Positions 53,079-62,001 of a DNA stretch of 64,000 nt are shown here, piece by piece (positions within the stretch are counted from its first letter, which is position 1; each line of letters opens with the position of its first letter). The translations under genes were made by a program, and so were the position numbers. Where the stretch lies: positions 26,434-90,433 of the forward strand of contig DEYL01000054.1 of NCBI GenBank assembly GCA_002364535.1, given 5' to 3'. The notes beneath the pieces were generated by a model. That model saw only the letters and a program-made list of their open reading frames with translations. It was not told the DNA's origin and did no database searches. Origin of the DNA: Flavobacteriaceae bacterium UBA3159 (GTDB lineage Bacteria; Bacteroidota; Bacteroidia; Flavobacteriales; Flavobacteriaceae).

Positions 53079-54555
53079 TCGTGAACCCATTCATATTGTT
53101 TGGTTAAAAAGGGATTTACGACTCGAGGATCATCCCCCTCTTCGAAACGCGTTATTGTCAAAACGCAGGGTTCTAGTGCTCTATGTTTTTGAAGACATAC
53201 TATTTGAGGACCCGCACTACAGCCCCAGGCATTTTAACTTTATCAAGCAATCAATCAAAACATTGAATGACCAATTGAAGTCCTACAACAGCAAGGTTCT
53301 CTCCGTCACAGGGAAATTGACTAAAGTACTTGAATCCATTTCAAAAGTGTACCGAATCGAAAAAATATGGGCCCATCAAGAGACAGGTGTAATGACCACC
53401 TTCAATAGGGACCATGAGCTTGCTCAATGGTGCGATGAAAGTCACATTTCATTTGAGGAGCACCTTCAACAAGGTGTCTTTAGGGGGATGAAAAACAGAG
53501 TGAACTGGTTAAGAAAATGGGACGCTTTGATGAATGAAACCATCATTCCTACCCCTCTCAAAAAGGGCGTACTGATTACAAAAAGGTCAATAGGTCAACT
53601 GGAGGATCAAATACCAACTATGGAGTTGGAGGTGAAACCCCATCCCAAACGTCAAATGGGAGGGAGTCAATATGCAGTGAGGTATCTCAATTCTTTTTTT
53701 AATGATCGATATAGGAATTACCAAAAACACATTTCCAAACCGGACCTATCACGCAGGAGTTGTAGTCGGCTTTCCCCCTATCTGGCCTTTGGGAACCTGT
53801 CGATGCGTCAAGTTTTACAAAAAACAGAATATGAGTCAATAAATGGCAACAGAAGCTTTGCATTGAAAGCTTTTGGTTCACGATTGCGGTGGCAATCTCA
53901 CTTTATTCAAAAATTTGAAATGGAGTGCTCCATGGAGTTTGAAAGCATCAACAAAGGTTACCAAAAACTGGACAAATCTCTTAACGAAGAATACATTAAA
54001 GCATGGGAAACAGGACAAACTGGTGTCCCTCTTGTTGATGCCGCAATGCGTTGTTTGGTCGAAACCGGCTATTTGAATTTTAGAATGCGTTCCCTGGTGG
54101 TATCATTTTTCACCCACCACCTCTGGCAACCGTGGCAGGCTTGTGCACATTTTTTGGCCAGACAATTTTTGGATTTTGAGCCCGGCATTCACTACCCCCA
54201 ACTGCAAATGCAAGCCGGCGTCACCGGCATCAATATGCTGAGAATATACAACCCCGTCAAAAATGGTCAAGAACACGACCCCAATGGGCAGTTTGTAAAA
54301 CAATGGTTACCGGAATTGGAAATGCTACCGGAAGAAATGGTTCACAGTCCTTGGGAACTGACACCAATTGAAGCCGGTGTTTACGGTTTTGAATCCGGAA
54401 AAGGTTACCCCCACCCTATTGTTGATTTACAAAAGACAAGGAAACATGCAACCAGCTCGCTTTGGCCTTTGTCTAAAAGTGCTCCAGTAAGGAAAGAAGG
54501 GAAGAGAATTTTGGCGAAACATACTTTGGCAGACCGAAACAGTTTAATGAGATAA
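53068..54555 (+). CDS. Divergent photolyase/cryptochrome-family protein
   Basis: A 495-residue photolyase-superfamily protein: antenna domain start VWLKRDLRLEDHPPL, then the FAD domain with RLSPYLAFGNLSMRQ, SRLRWQSHFIQKFE and GVPLVDAAMRCLVETGYLNFRMRS. The usual GNWQW...[13 protein letters not shown] block is replaced by HYPQLQMQAGVTGINMLRIYNP, which removes the conserved Trp and Asp but keeps the terminal NP. Repair activity and lesion type are unclear. It lies in the same operon as three other photolyases, and its ATG is 11 bp inside the FeS photolyase gene. Confidence 0.88.
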   Translation: MNSDREPIHIVWLKRDLRLEDHPPLRNALLSKRRVLVLYVFEDILFEDPHYSPRHFNFIKQSIKTLNDQLKSYNSKVLSVTGKLTKVLESISKVYRIEKIWAHQETGVMTTFNRDHELAQWCDESHISFEEHLQQGVFRGMKNRVNWLRKWDALMNETIIPTPLKKGVLITKRSIGQLEDQIPTMELEVKPHPKRQMGGSQYAVRYLNSFFNDRYRNYQKHISKPDLSRRSCSRLSPYLAFGNLSMRQVLQKTEYESINGNRSFALKAFGSRLRWQSHFIQKFEMECSMEFESINKGYQKLDKSLNEEYIKAWETGQTGVPLVDAAMRCLVETGYLNFRMRSLVVSFFTHHLWQPWQACAHFLARQFLDFEPGIHYPQLQMQAGVTGINMLRIYNPVKNGQEHDPNGQFVKQWLPELEMLPEEMVHSPWELTPIEAGVYGFESGKGYPHPIVDLQKTRKHATSSLWPLSKSAPVRKEGKRILAKHTLADRNSLMR

Positions 54556-54598
54556 AACACCCGAAAAAGATCATTAGAATCAATTGAAAACAATCAAC

Positions 54599-54883
54599 AT
54601 GAAAAAACAGATTGACCTGAGACTGGATCAGATAGACCGAATCATTGAAATGGCTTGGGAGGACCGAACGCCCTTTGATGCTATTCAAATGCAGTTTGGG
54701 CTCAAGGAAGAAGAAGTTATTCGAATGATGCGTAGGGAAATGAAATCCAGCAGCTTTAAAATGTGGCGTGCCAGAGTTCAGGGTCGAAAAACCAAGCACC
54801 TCAAACAGCGGGAAACCGAAGTAGACCGTTTCAAATGCAGCCGTCAAAGAGGAATCAGTAACAACAAAGTTTCTAAGCGCTGA
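54599..54883 (+). CDS. TIGR03643/DUF2805-family protein
   Basis: A 94-residue protein; the ATG at 54599 is preferred to a TTG five codons upstream. It has the family pattern IDRIIEMAWEDRTPF, MQFGLKEEEVIRMMRREM and FKMWRARVQGRKTKH, a helix-turn-helix-like fold with conserved Trp and Met. The family is mostly found in marine bacteria and often near photolyases; it may bind DNA. It is the last gene of the light-repair operon, 43 bp after the fourth photolyase, and converges on the next gene. Confidence 0.88.
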   Translation: MKKQIDLRLDQIDRIIEMAWEDRTPFDAIQMQFGLKEEEVIRMMRREMKSSSFKMWRARVQGRKTKHLKQRETEVDRFKCSRQRGISNNKVSKR

Positions 54884-54904
54884 TTGGGGAGGTACATAAT
54901 GTTG

Positions 54905-55726
54905 TCAATAAACAACCTCTACATTCATACCATAGGCCGCTACCCCCATCTGAGTCCATGTCCCCTGACTGGTAGCACGGGCATAGAGGTTGGAACCAAA
55001 AAATCCCGCAGAAAACAATAGTTCCCCAGAACCCAAATCTTCAATCCACTCGATGGAAATCAAAAAATCGTCCTCCATTACAATATCATAGGGTTTGAGG
55101 TCAAGGCTGACACTACCTGATTCGATGTCCGTCTCGATCATAATCGTCTCATCCAATAGATTTTCATTGGGTATTCCTTGTTTGAGACTGTAAAAATTAA
55201 GTCGAAAACGAACGCTGCCGTATGTATTTTTGGCAATGGATAAATTGAAAGCCTCAACGAAAGTGGGACTTTTTCTAATCCTACAGATAAAACCGATTTC
55301 GTTTCCCAAGTCATTTGAGGTAAAACCGCCAACCAAAGTTTTGGATTCGGTTTTATTTCCCAAAATCTTACGCTTGTATTTTTTGTTTTTTTTTCGAACT
55401 ACAGTAACCCCTTCCAATAAAAGTGCTTCTTCTTTCAATAAAATGATGTTTTCTGCCTTTTCTTGTGCCAAATAATCTTGAACCACAAAATCTTTTTTTC
55501 CAAAACCGATCATCGAAAAGCGTATAGTGTCCAAGAGGAATTCTGGATTGAGTTCCAATAAAAAGTCCCCGTACTTATCGGATACTGTGCCCAAATTTTT
55601 ATTTAAAACACCAATATTGACGAAGGGCAATGGTTGGCGGGTTTCGGCGTCCAATACCTTAGCAGTGATGAATTGAGCTTGAAGGTTGTAGGCAAGTAAA
55701 AGAAAAAAAAGGATGGGGGCATTCAT
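54905..55726 (-). CDS. Carboxypeptidase-like regulatory domain protein, secreted
   Basis: A 273-residue exported protein (signal ending NLQAQ). The N-terminal beta-sandwich (about residues 18-100) is of the CarboxypepD_reg-like family (TAKVLDAETRQPLPFVNIGV, GTVSDKYGDFLLEL). The rest is a beta-rich domain of unknown type (GNEIGFICRIRK, SVRFRLNFYSLK). It overlaps no gene, lies 5 bp from murA's stop on the same strand and may be read from it. Function unknown. Confidence 0.8.
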   Translation of the reverse strand: MNAPILFFLLLAYNLQAQFITAKVLDAETRQPLPFVNIGVLNKNLGTVSDKYGDFLLELNPEFLLDTIRFSMIGFGKKDFVVQDYLAQEKAENIILLKEEALLLEGVTVVRKKNKKYKRKILGNKTESKTLVGGFTSNDLGNEIGFICRIRKSPTFVEAFNLSIAKNTYGSVRFRLNFYSLKQGIPNENLLDETIMIETDIESGSVSLDLKPYDIVMEDDFLISIEWIEDLGSGELLFSAGFFGSNLYARATSQGTWTQMGVAAYGMNVEVVY

Positions 55727-55731
55727 AGTAT

Positions 55732-57045
55732 TTAGGCTTGCAATCGGGTAATCTTTGCGCCTATGGCTTTTAAGCGACCTTCGATGTTTTCGTAACCGCG
55801 ATCGATTTGCTCGATATTATGAATGGTACTGGTGCCTTTTGCCGAAAGTGCAGCAATCAATAAAGAAATACCGGCTCTGATATCTGGCGAAGTCATCACA
55901 GTAGCTTTGAGTTGAGATTTGAAATCATGACCAATTACTGTTGCGCGGTGGGGATCACACAAAATGATTTTGGCACCCATGTCTATGAGTTTGTCCACAA
56001 AAAAAAGTCGGCTTTCAAACATTTTTTGGTGGATCAATACACTTCCTCGCGCTTGAGTGGCTACAACCAGCACAATACTCAGCAGGTCGGGAGTAAAACC
56101 GGGCCAAGGAGCATCAGAAACGGTCAATATAGAACCGTCGATATAACTTTGGATCTCATACCCATTATCATGGAAAGGGATAAAAATATCATCTCCCTTT
56201 CTTTGAAGCTCTATCCCGAGTTTTAAAAATACGTTTGGAATTTGCCCCAAATCATCCCAACTGACATTTTGTATGGTAATTTCGCTTTTGGTCATCGCAG
56301 CCAATCCAATCCAACTGCCTATCTCGACCATATCAGGCAGCACCCTGTGTTCTGTTCCGGACAAATTACTTACCCCTTCAATAGTAAGGAGGTTGGAGCC
56401 TACGCCAGAAATTTTAGCCCCCATACTATTCAACATTTTACACAATTGTTGAAGGTAAGGCTCACAGGCGGCGTTGTAGACGGTGGTGGTTCCTTGAGCC
56501 AAAACCGCGGCCATTACAATATTGGCGGTTCCTGTTACCGAAGCCTCCTCCAACAACAGATCACGACCATGCAGTTGATCTGCAGTAACAGTGTAAAAAT
56601 AATCTTCTTTGTGGTAATTAAAATTTGCGCCCAGTAGCTTAAGACCATCAAAATGAGTGTCCAGCCTTCTCCTGCCAATCTTATCTCCTCCGGGGCGTGG
56701 AATTGATCCCTTGCCATATTTTGACAACATTGGGCCAACGAGCATTACCGACCCCCTCAACTGTTTGGCATCGGTTTTATACTCTTGGGATTCAAGAAAG
56801 TTAGGATCTATTGCATCGGACGTAAATGCATACTTTCCTTTTTCCTGTTGGGCTACTTTTACTCCTATTTTTTGGAGCAATCCAATGAGTTTATTGACAT
56901 CAACAATATCAGGAAGATTGGAAATGGTAACGGTTTCTTCTGTGAGCAAGACAGCACATAAAATCTGCAAAGCTTCGTTTTTTGACCCTTGTGGGGTGAT
57001 GTTACCTTTTAAACGATGACCTCCTTCAATCTGAAAACTACCCAT
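55732..57045 (-). CDS. murA: UDP-N-acetylglucosamine 1-carboxyvinyltransferase (MurA)
   Basis: A 437-residue cytoplasmic enzyme transferring enolpyruvate from PEP to UDP-GlcNAc, the first committed step of peptidoglycan synthesis. The N-terminal SKNEALQILCAVLL block and the RPGGDKIGRRRLDTH loop are present; Asp121 occupies the position of the catalytic Cys115 of E. coli MurA, the target of fosfomycin. Such Asp-type MurA enzymes are active but fosfomycin-insensitive. The rest of the inverted alpha-beta barrel is intact. It ends 12 bp before the DUF4290 gene start on the same strand (upstream). Confidence 0.95.
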   Translation of the reverse strand: MGSFQIEGGHRLKGNITPQGSKNEALQILCAVLLTEETVTISNLPDIVDVNKLIGLLQKIGVKVAQQEKGKYAFTSDAIDPNFLESQEYKTDAKQLRGSVMLVGPMLSKYGKGSIPRPGGDKIGRRRLDTHFDGLKLLGANFNYHKEDYFYTVTADQLHGRDLLLEEASVTGTANIVMAAVLAQGTTTVYNAACEPYLQQLCKMLNSMGAKISGVGSNLLTIEGVSNLSGTEHRVLPDMVEIGSWIGLAAMTKSEITIQNVSWDDLGQIPNVFLKLGIELQRKGDDIFIPFHDNGYEIQSYIDGSILTVSDAPWPGFTPDLLSIVLVVATQARGSVLIHQKMFESRLFFVDKLIDMGAKIILCDPHRATVIGHDFKSQLKATVMTSPDIRAGISLLIAALSAKGTSTIHNIEQIDRGYENIEGRLKAIGAKITRLQA

Positions 57046-57057
57046 TAAAACTGCAAA

Positions 57058-57702
57058 TTAATATCTTTTACGACTGTTGTTTCTTTTGTTCCTATGTTTT
57101 TGGTTGTTTTTGGAGCCATTGCCATTTTTGGAACGAATTTTAAGAAATTCAGAGGCGTCTGTCAATGGAAGATCCTCTTCCCTAACTTTAAGTTTATTGT
57201 CAGATAATTCGAGTAAATGATTGAAAATTACCTCGTCCTGTACCGTGTCTTTGTTCCAGTTCAAGAAACATTTTTTCATGTGATTGGCAATGTTGTAAAC
57301 CAGTGCATTTTTAAGATCCCCATCTTCCCAATTCATCGCCACATTGATCATACTTTTGATGTTGTTGCCATAGAAACGATACTTGGGGTTTCTTTGAGGA
57401 TATGCCAAGCGATCCGGTTTCTGCTCCAAAACTTCCTGCTGTGGTTTTTCGAAGGGACTGTCCACATCCAATTGGAAATTTGACATGATAAAAAGTTGAT
57501 CCCACAATTTGTGCTGAAAATCGGGAACATCACGCAAGTGGGGGTTCATATTACCCATGATCCCAATAACCGCACTGGCCATTTTATTGCGCTCTTCACG
57601 ATCCTGGGTTTCCAGGATTTGATTGATCATCAACTGAACGTGCCTGCCATACTCAGGTATGATCAATTGGGTTCTTTTAGTATTGTATTGTAGTGTTTCC
57701 AT
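57058..57702 (-). CDS. DUF4290 protein
   Basis: A 214-residue protein with the DUF4290 opening YNTKRTQLIIPEYGRHVQLMI, the HLRDVPDFQHKLWDQLF block and a KKCFLNWNKDTV stretch, ending in a Lys/Arg/Asn-rich tail (residues about 190-214, GNGSKNNQKHRNKRNN) that suggests nucleic-acid binding. The family is restricted to Bacteroidota and uncharacterised. It lies 12 bp upstream of murA on the same strand, a common order in flavobacteria. Confidence 0.87.
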   Translation of the reverse strand: METLQYNTKRTQLIIPEYGRHVQLMINQILETQDREERNKMASAVIGIMGNMNPHLRDVPDFQHKLWDQLFIMSNFQLDVDSPFEKPQQEVLEQKPDRLAYPQRNPKYRFYGNNIKSMINVAMNWEDGDLKNALVYNIANHMKKCFLNWNKDTVQDEVIFNHLLELSDNKLKVREEDLPLTDASEFLKIRSKNGNGSKNNQKHRNKRNNSRKRY

Positions 57703-57787
57703 GAAGGGAAAATATTTGACTTAAGTGGGGTTGGAAAGGTGCAATTTACTAAAATTCAAATAATCGGCTATTTAAATACAGGATTTA

Positions 57788-58078
57788 TTACAAAATGATA
57801 ACGCCCTCAAACTCAGAAGCTTTTTTATAGATAGCAATCACTTCCAGCGGAGATTTCATTTCGATAGTGATGGTGAGGCTTTGAAATTTATTTTTAGAGG
57901 AGTTGACCAAGGATACACCTTCAGAAGGGTTGTTGAATAAATCTTTGAGTTTATCGATTTGATGACTGTTTGAATTTACGATAAATTTGAACATGAAAAG
58001 ACCGGGCCAGTTTTGCGATTCCTTCAGCTGTTGTTGGAATCTTTCATAAAAATCATCGAGATTTCCCTTCGAATTCAT
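57788..58078 (-). CDS. DUF493 protein (YbeD-like)
   Basis: A 96-residue protein of the DUF493 family: FKFIVNSNSHQIDKLKDLF, SSKNKFQSLTITIEM and IYKKASEFEGVIIL, an alpha-beta fold related to the ACT/allosteric domain of PGDH. Role unknown. It diverges from the AAA NTPase gene with a 56-bp gap and is upstream of DUF4290. Confidence 0.85.
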   Translation of the reverse strand: MNSKGNLDDFYERFQQQLKESQNWPGLFMFKFIVNSNSHQIDKLKDLFNNPSEGVSLVNSSKNKFQSLTITIEMKSPLEVIAIYKKASEFEGVIIL

Positions 58079-58134
58079 CTAGGAATATTATTTTGTACAA
58101 ATATAATTGATATCTCCATAATTTTAGAAGCTCC

Positions 58135-58704
58135 ATGCCTCTTATTAAAAATAAAAAAATCGTGATTAGCGGGGGACCGGGAAGTGGCAAAACTACTTTG
58201 GTAAACTTGTTGCGAGACAAAGGGTACAAATGTTTTGACGAATATTCGAGAATCCTAATCCAAAGTTCTCAAAAAAAGGGAGAAACCAACATTTTCAAAT
58301 CACAACCCCTCTTTTTTAGTGAGGAAGTATGGAAAGGAAGAGAGGATCAATACAAAAAATCCGGCCCAAGCTTGGGTAAAGCGCAAAAACCATATGTTTT
58401 TTTCGACAGGGGTTTACACGATGTGGTGGCCTATTTGGAATGCATTGGCGCACCCTATGATTCACAAAAATTTGACCTATCAAATTGCGCTTATGATATG
58501 GCGCTGCTACTCCCCCCTTGGAAAGCAATATATATCAAAGACAAAGAGCGAAAGGAAGATTTTGAAGAAGCTGAAAAGCTTTATTTTTACATCAAAAACA
58601 CCTATCAAAAAAACAATATACCCATCGTTGAAATTCCTATTCAAACACCGGATGTAAGAATTTCGACCCTGCTGGAGTACTTGGATCATGGAAAAAATAC
58701 TTGA
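58135..58704 (+). CDS. AAA-type P-loop NTPase
   Basis: A 189-residue protein with Walker A GGPGSGKTT (residues 13-21), a Walker B-like FFDRGLHDVV near 89-98 and a family pattern (EYSRILIQ, RKEDFEEAEKL) of the AAA_28 group of small NTPases and kinases. Possibly a nucleotide kinase or toxin-like NTPase; function not assigned. It overlaps recQ by 17 bp and so shares its transcript. Confidence 0.8.
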   Translation: MPLIKNKKIVISGGPGSGKTTLVNLLRDKGYKCFDEYSRILIQSSQKKGETNIFKSQPLFFSEEVWKGREDQYKKSGPSLGKAQKPYVFFDRGLHDVVAYLECIGAPYDSQKFDLSNCAYDMALLLPPWKAIYIKDKERKEDFEEAEKLYFYIKNTYQKNNIPIVEIPIQTPDVRISTLLEYLDHGKNT

Positions 58705-60580
58705 TTACTTAAAGCGCTATTGGAAAAGCGATGCCTTTAGGCCCTTACAGAAAGAAGTGATCGAACATTTTCTCATGGGAAAAGACAGCGTGGTTTTAAT
58801 GCCCACCGGTGGCGGAAAATCCATTTGTTATCAACTGCCTGCATTGCTAGACCGAGGTCAAACTCTGGTCATCTCTCCGCTGGTTTCTCTGATGCAAGAT
58901 CAGGTAAATCAACTTAACCAACGTGGTATCAAATCGATGTTTTTTGATAGTCTGGGAAGTAAAAATGATATTTATCGTCAATTGGAAAATGCCCTTAACG
59001 GCAATTTCAAATTGATTTATTGTTCTCCCGAAAGACTGACCAGTAGGGAATTTCTTCACCAAATAGAAAAGCTACCTATCAAAGGTATTGCCATCGATGA
59101 GGCCCATTGTATTTCTGAATGGGGACACGATTTCAGGCCTGCTTTTAGGCTTATAAAAAATTTAAGACTCCTGTTTCCCCAGACCCCCTTTATGGCACTT
59201 ACTGCCACAGCAACCCCAAAAGTGTTGAAAGACATCAGCACTACCTTAGGGTTGATCCATCCCAAAATCTTTAGCAAGTCTTTCGAAAGAGAGAATATTC
59301 AATACCAAGTGTGTTATGCAGAAGATAAAATGGGAAGCTTAAAAAAATTATTGACTAACTCCACGGGTGAATCGATCATCATCTATTGTCGATCGCGTTC
59401 CGAAACTGAAAACACCTCGCAACAAATCCAAAGATGGGGATTGAAAGTGGGGTTTTATCACGGCGGATTGGAGGCCAGACAAAAAAAACAAGGTCTGGAA
59501 GATTGGAAAAAAGAAATCCGGCACATCATGGTAGCGACCAATGCTTTTGGAATGGGAATTGACAAAAGCAATGTCAGGAAAGTCATTCATTTGATCATGC
59601 CGGAAAGCATGGAGTCCTATTATCAAGAAACAGGAAGAGCAGGAAGAGATGGACTGCCATCGAAGGGAATTCTTTTAGTACATCCCGCAGACAAAGATCG
59701 ATTAGAAAATCAGTTTTTGAGTCATCTTCCCGACTCCAAATACCTTAAACGATTTTTTAAAAAACTTTGTGACTATCTCAAAATTGCCTATGGTGAAGGC
59801 GAAGGAGTGGAATATAAACTCAATCTAAAGGACTTTTGTAATGCCTATCAGTTTTACCCAAAAAAAGCACAGTATTGTTTTGGTATATTAGATAGAGAAG
59901 GGGTTTTGGAGATGCAATACATCCACGACACACAAACCCATTTAAAGATCATAGGCAGCCCTGCAGAGGCACTAAGGAGGTCTAAGGAAGGGGACGATGC
60001 CGCCACGATACTTCAATTTTTAATGCGCAATTATGAGGAGCTTTTTAGAAAAGAAAAAAAAATCAATTTGGGAAAAGTCGCCGACCTCTTAGGTTTGAGT
60101 TTTGATCAAATTCAAAAACAATTGAGTTTGATGAACAAAGAGAATATTGTGAAATATCAACAATCAAATACCGATATCAAACTCTACTGGAAAGTGGCGC
60201 GCGAAGACAATTACACCCTTAATCCTTTTCTTAAAAAAACCGCAGCCCACAATCAACTTAAGGTAAAGAAAATAGCTTATATGCTCGACTATGCTTTTGA
60301 AAGGTTCGAATGCAAACGCAACAGAATTCTGCGTTATTTTGGAGAGAAAAAGTCAGATATTTGTCGGCAATGTTCGGCAAAAAGCTGCCAAAAAAATAGC
60401 AAGCCGGACAGCTTGGTCAGATTGGAAATCATAAAAATCCTTCAAAAAGAAGCTCACAGTGCCTATCAAATAGGGGTGAAATTAGGTTCATCAAATGATT
60501 CCATTGTGATAGCTTTGCAAGAGATGTTGGAAGAAAACATCATCGGCTTGAATACAACCAATCAGTTTTACCTCAAATGA
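58688..60580 (+). CDS. recQ: ATP-dependent DNA helicase RecQ
   Basis: A 630-residue superfamily-2 helicase. Walker A TGGGKSICYQLP (residues about 40-51), the DEAHCISEWGHDFRP box (near 138), ALTATATP (near 177) and the QETGRAGRDGLPS motif VI (near 316) are all present. Zinc ligands are seen as FECKRN, ICRQC and KSC around residues 540-575, and a winged-helix region precedes them. The C-terminal HRDC domain is not obvious. It unwinds DNA from 3' to 5' in recombination and fork repair. It overlaps fmt by ATGA. Confidence 0.94.
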   Translation: MEKILDYLKRYWKSDAFRPLQKEVIEHFLMGKDSVVLMPTGGGKSICYQLPALLDRGQTLVISPLVSLMQDQVNQLNQRGIKSMFFDSLGSKNDIYRQLENALNGNFKLIYCSPERLTSREFLHQIEKLPIKGIAIDEAHCISEWGHDFRPAFRLIKNLRLLFPQTPFMALTATATPKVLKDISTTLGLIHPKIFSKSFERENIQYQVCYAEDKMGSLKKLLTNSTGESIIIYCRSRSETENTSQQIQRWGLKVGFYHGGLEARQKKQGLEDWKKEIRHIMVATNAFGMGIDKSNVRKVIHLIMPESMESYYQETGRAGRDGLPSKGILLVHPADKDRLENQFLSHLPDSKYLKRFFKKLCDYLKIAYGEGEGVEYKLNLKDFCNAYQFYPKKAQYCFGILDREGVLEMQYIHDTQTHLKIIGSPAEALRRSKEGDDAATILQFLMRNYEELFRKEKKINLGKVADLLGLSFDQIQKQLSLMNKENIVKYQQSNTDIKLYWKVAREDNYTLNPFLKKTAAHNQLKVKKIAYMLDYAFERFECKRNRILRYFGEKKSDICRQCSAKSCQKNSKPDSLVRLEIIKILQKEAHSAYQIGVKLGSSNDSIVIALQEMLEENIIGLNTTNQFYLK

Positions 60581-61521
60581 GCAAAAGAATTATATTTTTT
60601 GGAACTCCCCCATTCGCGGTCAAGTGTTTGGAGAAAATCGTAGAAGAGAAGTTCAATATAGTTGCTGTAGTAACAGCTCCAGATCGCAATGCAGGTAGGG
60701 GAAGACAAATAAGAACCTCAGCGGTAAAGGATTTTTCTGAAGCCCGAAATATTCCGATTTTACAACCCAGTAACCTAAAAAATCCAGAGATCACTAAACA
60801 ATTGAGTGAATTGAAGCCAGATTTAATGGTCGTTGTTGCCTTCCGCATGTTACCCAAGGCCGTTTGGTCAATTCCTCCCCGAGGAACTTTTAACCTCCAT
60901 GCCTCCCTCCTCCCTAAGTACAGGGGTGCCGCACCTATCAACTGGGCGATTATCAATCGAGAAAAATACAGTGGAGTAACTACTTTTTACATCAACGAAG
61001 AAATCGATACTGGAGCCATTTTACTTCAGGAAAAAGTGGTCATTGAAGAACAAGATACGGCCGGGAGCCTCCACGATAAACTGGCAGCAATGGGAAGTGA
61101 ATTGATTTGTAAAACCATTAAAAGGATATTTGAGTCGTCCATCAGCCCTCAAAAACAAGAAACCAAAGGAACAGAAAAAGTCGCTCCCAAGCTCAATAAA
61201 GAAAATGTTTTTATCCATTGGGATCAACCGCTTGAAATGATTCATGCAAAAATCAAAGGCTTATCACCCTACCCAGGGGCTAGATCTAATTGGATCGAAG
61301 ACCAAAAAGTAGCAGTCATTAAGATATTTGAAGCAGAAATTCTCATGGAAAAACACAATTTTACTCCCAATCAAGTCATTGTAAAAGATAAAAAAATCTT
61401 AATCGCACATTCGTCGGGTTTTCTCAACTGCAAGATTTTACAGTTCCCCAACAAAAAAAAAATGAGTGCCATTGACCTACTGAATGGCAGTTCATTTTCC
61501 AATAAACTAGAAGTTTCTTAA
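60577..61521 (+). CDS. fmt: Methionyl-tRNA formyltransferase
   Basis: A 314-residue enzyme that formylates initiator methionyl-tRNA with 10-formyl-tetrahydrofolate. It has IIFFGTPPFAVKCLE at the start, the AFRMLPKAVWSIPPRGTFNLHASLLPKYRGAAPINWAI block (residues about 87-125) with catalytic Asn and His, and the EEIDTGAILL motif, then the C-terminal OB-fold domain. Start overlaps recQ's stop. Confidence 0.95.
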   Translation: MSKRIIFFGTPPFAVKCLEKIVEEKFNIVAVVTAPDRNAGRGRQIRTSAVKDFSEARNIPILQPSNLKNPEITKQLSELKPDLMVVVAFRMLPKAVWSIPPRGTFNLHASLLPKYRGAAPINWAIINREKYSGVTTFYINEEIDTGAILLQEKVVIEEQDTAGSLHDKLAAMGSELICKTIKRIFESSISPQKQETKGTEKVAPKLNKENVFIHWDQPLEMIHAKIKGLSPYPGARSNWIEDQKVAVIKIFEAEILMEKHNFTPNQVIVKDKKILIAHSSGFLNCKILQFPNKKKMSAIDLLNGSSFSNKLEVS

Positions 61522-61593
61522 GCTTAAAGTCCTGCCATTATCAACAAATAGTGGTTTTTATTAACAATAATGGGGATTTGAGCAGAATTTTCA

Positions 61594-61622
61594 TTGGTCT
61601 TTTAGGAAAGGGTATAAATTTG
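61594..61622 (+). promoter_or_regulatory. Bacteroidota-type promoter of the HU gene
   Basis: TTG at 61594-61596 and TAAATTTG at 61615-61622 match the -33 TTG and -7 TAnnTTTG elements at a spacing of 18 bp, about 28 bp before the HU ATG. This is the best-spaced promoter match found in the window. Confidence 0.7.
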
Positions 61623-61649
61623 TGAATATAATAATTAACCTATTAGATT

Positions 61650-61922
61650 ATGAACAAATCAGAATTAATTGATGCTATGGCAGCCGATGCTGGCATCTCA
61701 AAAGCCGCTGCAAAAGCAGCGCTAGAATCTTTAATTGGTAGCGTTGGTAAAACGCTTAAAGGAGGAGGACGCGTTTCCTTAGTTGGATTTGGTTCTTGGT
61801 CAGTTTCTAGAAGAGCTGCGAGAGAAGGTAGAAACCCTCAAACTGGAGCCACAATCAAAATTGCAGCCAAAAATGTTGTGAAATTCAAAGCTGGTGCTGA
61901 ATTGTCTGGCTCTGTCAACTAA
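61650..61922 (+). CDS. hup: HU-family DNA-binding protein
   Basis: A 90-residue nucleoid protein: MNKSELIDAMAADAGISKAAAKAAL, the GRVSLVGFGSWSVSRRAAREGRNPQTGA arm region and KNVVKFKAGAEL ending. It bends and compacts DNA as a dimer. Own promoter upstream and terminator downstream indicate a single-gene transcript. Confidence 0.96.
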   Translation: MNKSELIDAMAADAGISKAAAKAALESLIGSVGKTLKGGGRVSLVGFGSWSVSRRAAREGRNPQTGATIKIAAKNVVKFKAGAELSGSVN

Positions 61923-61944
61923 GTATTAAAAACCAAAAACAATT

Positions 61945-61974
61945 AAAGCTTCCCATTGGGAGGCTTTTTTTTTT
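61945..61974 (+). terminator. Intrinsic terminator after HU
   Basis: AAAGCTTCCC and GGGAGGCTTT arms (one G-T pair) around a 3-base loop, followed by a run of Ts to 61974; 22 bp after the HU stop. Confidence 0.88.
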
Positions 61975-62001
61975 GGCATTCAATCATTAATTGACTAAAT
62001 T

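Noticed and set aside
56242..56637. 131-codon frame antisense to murA
   Set aside because: Opposite a conserved enzyme; sequence shows no motif and no initiation context.
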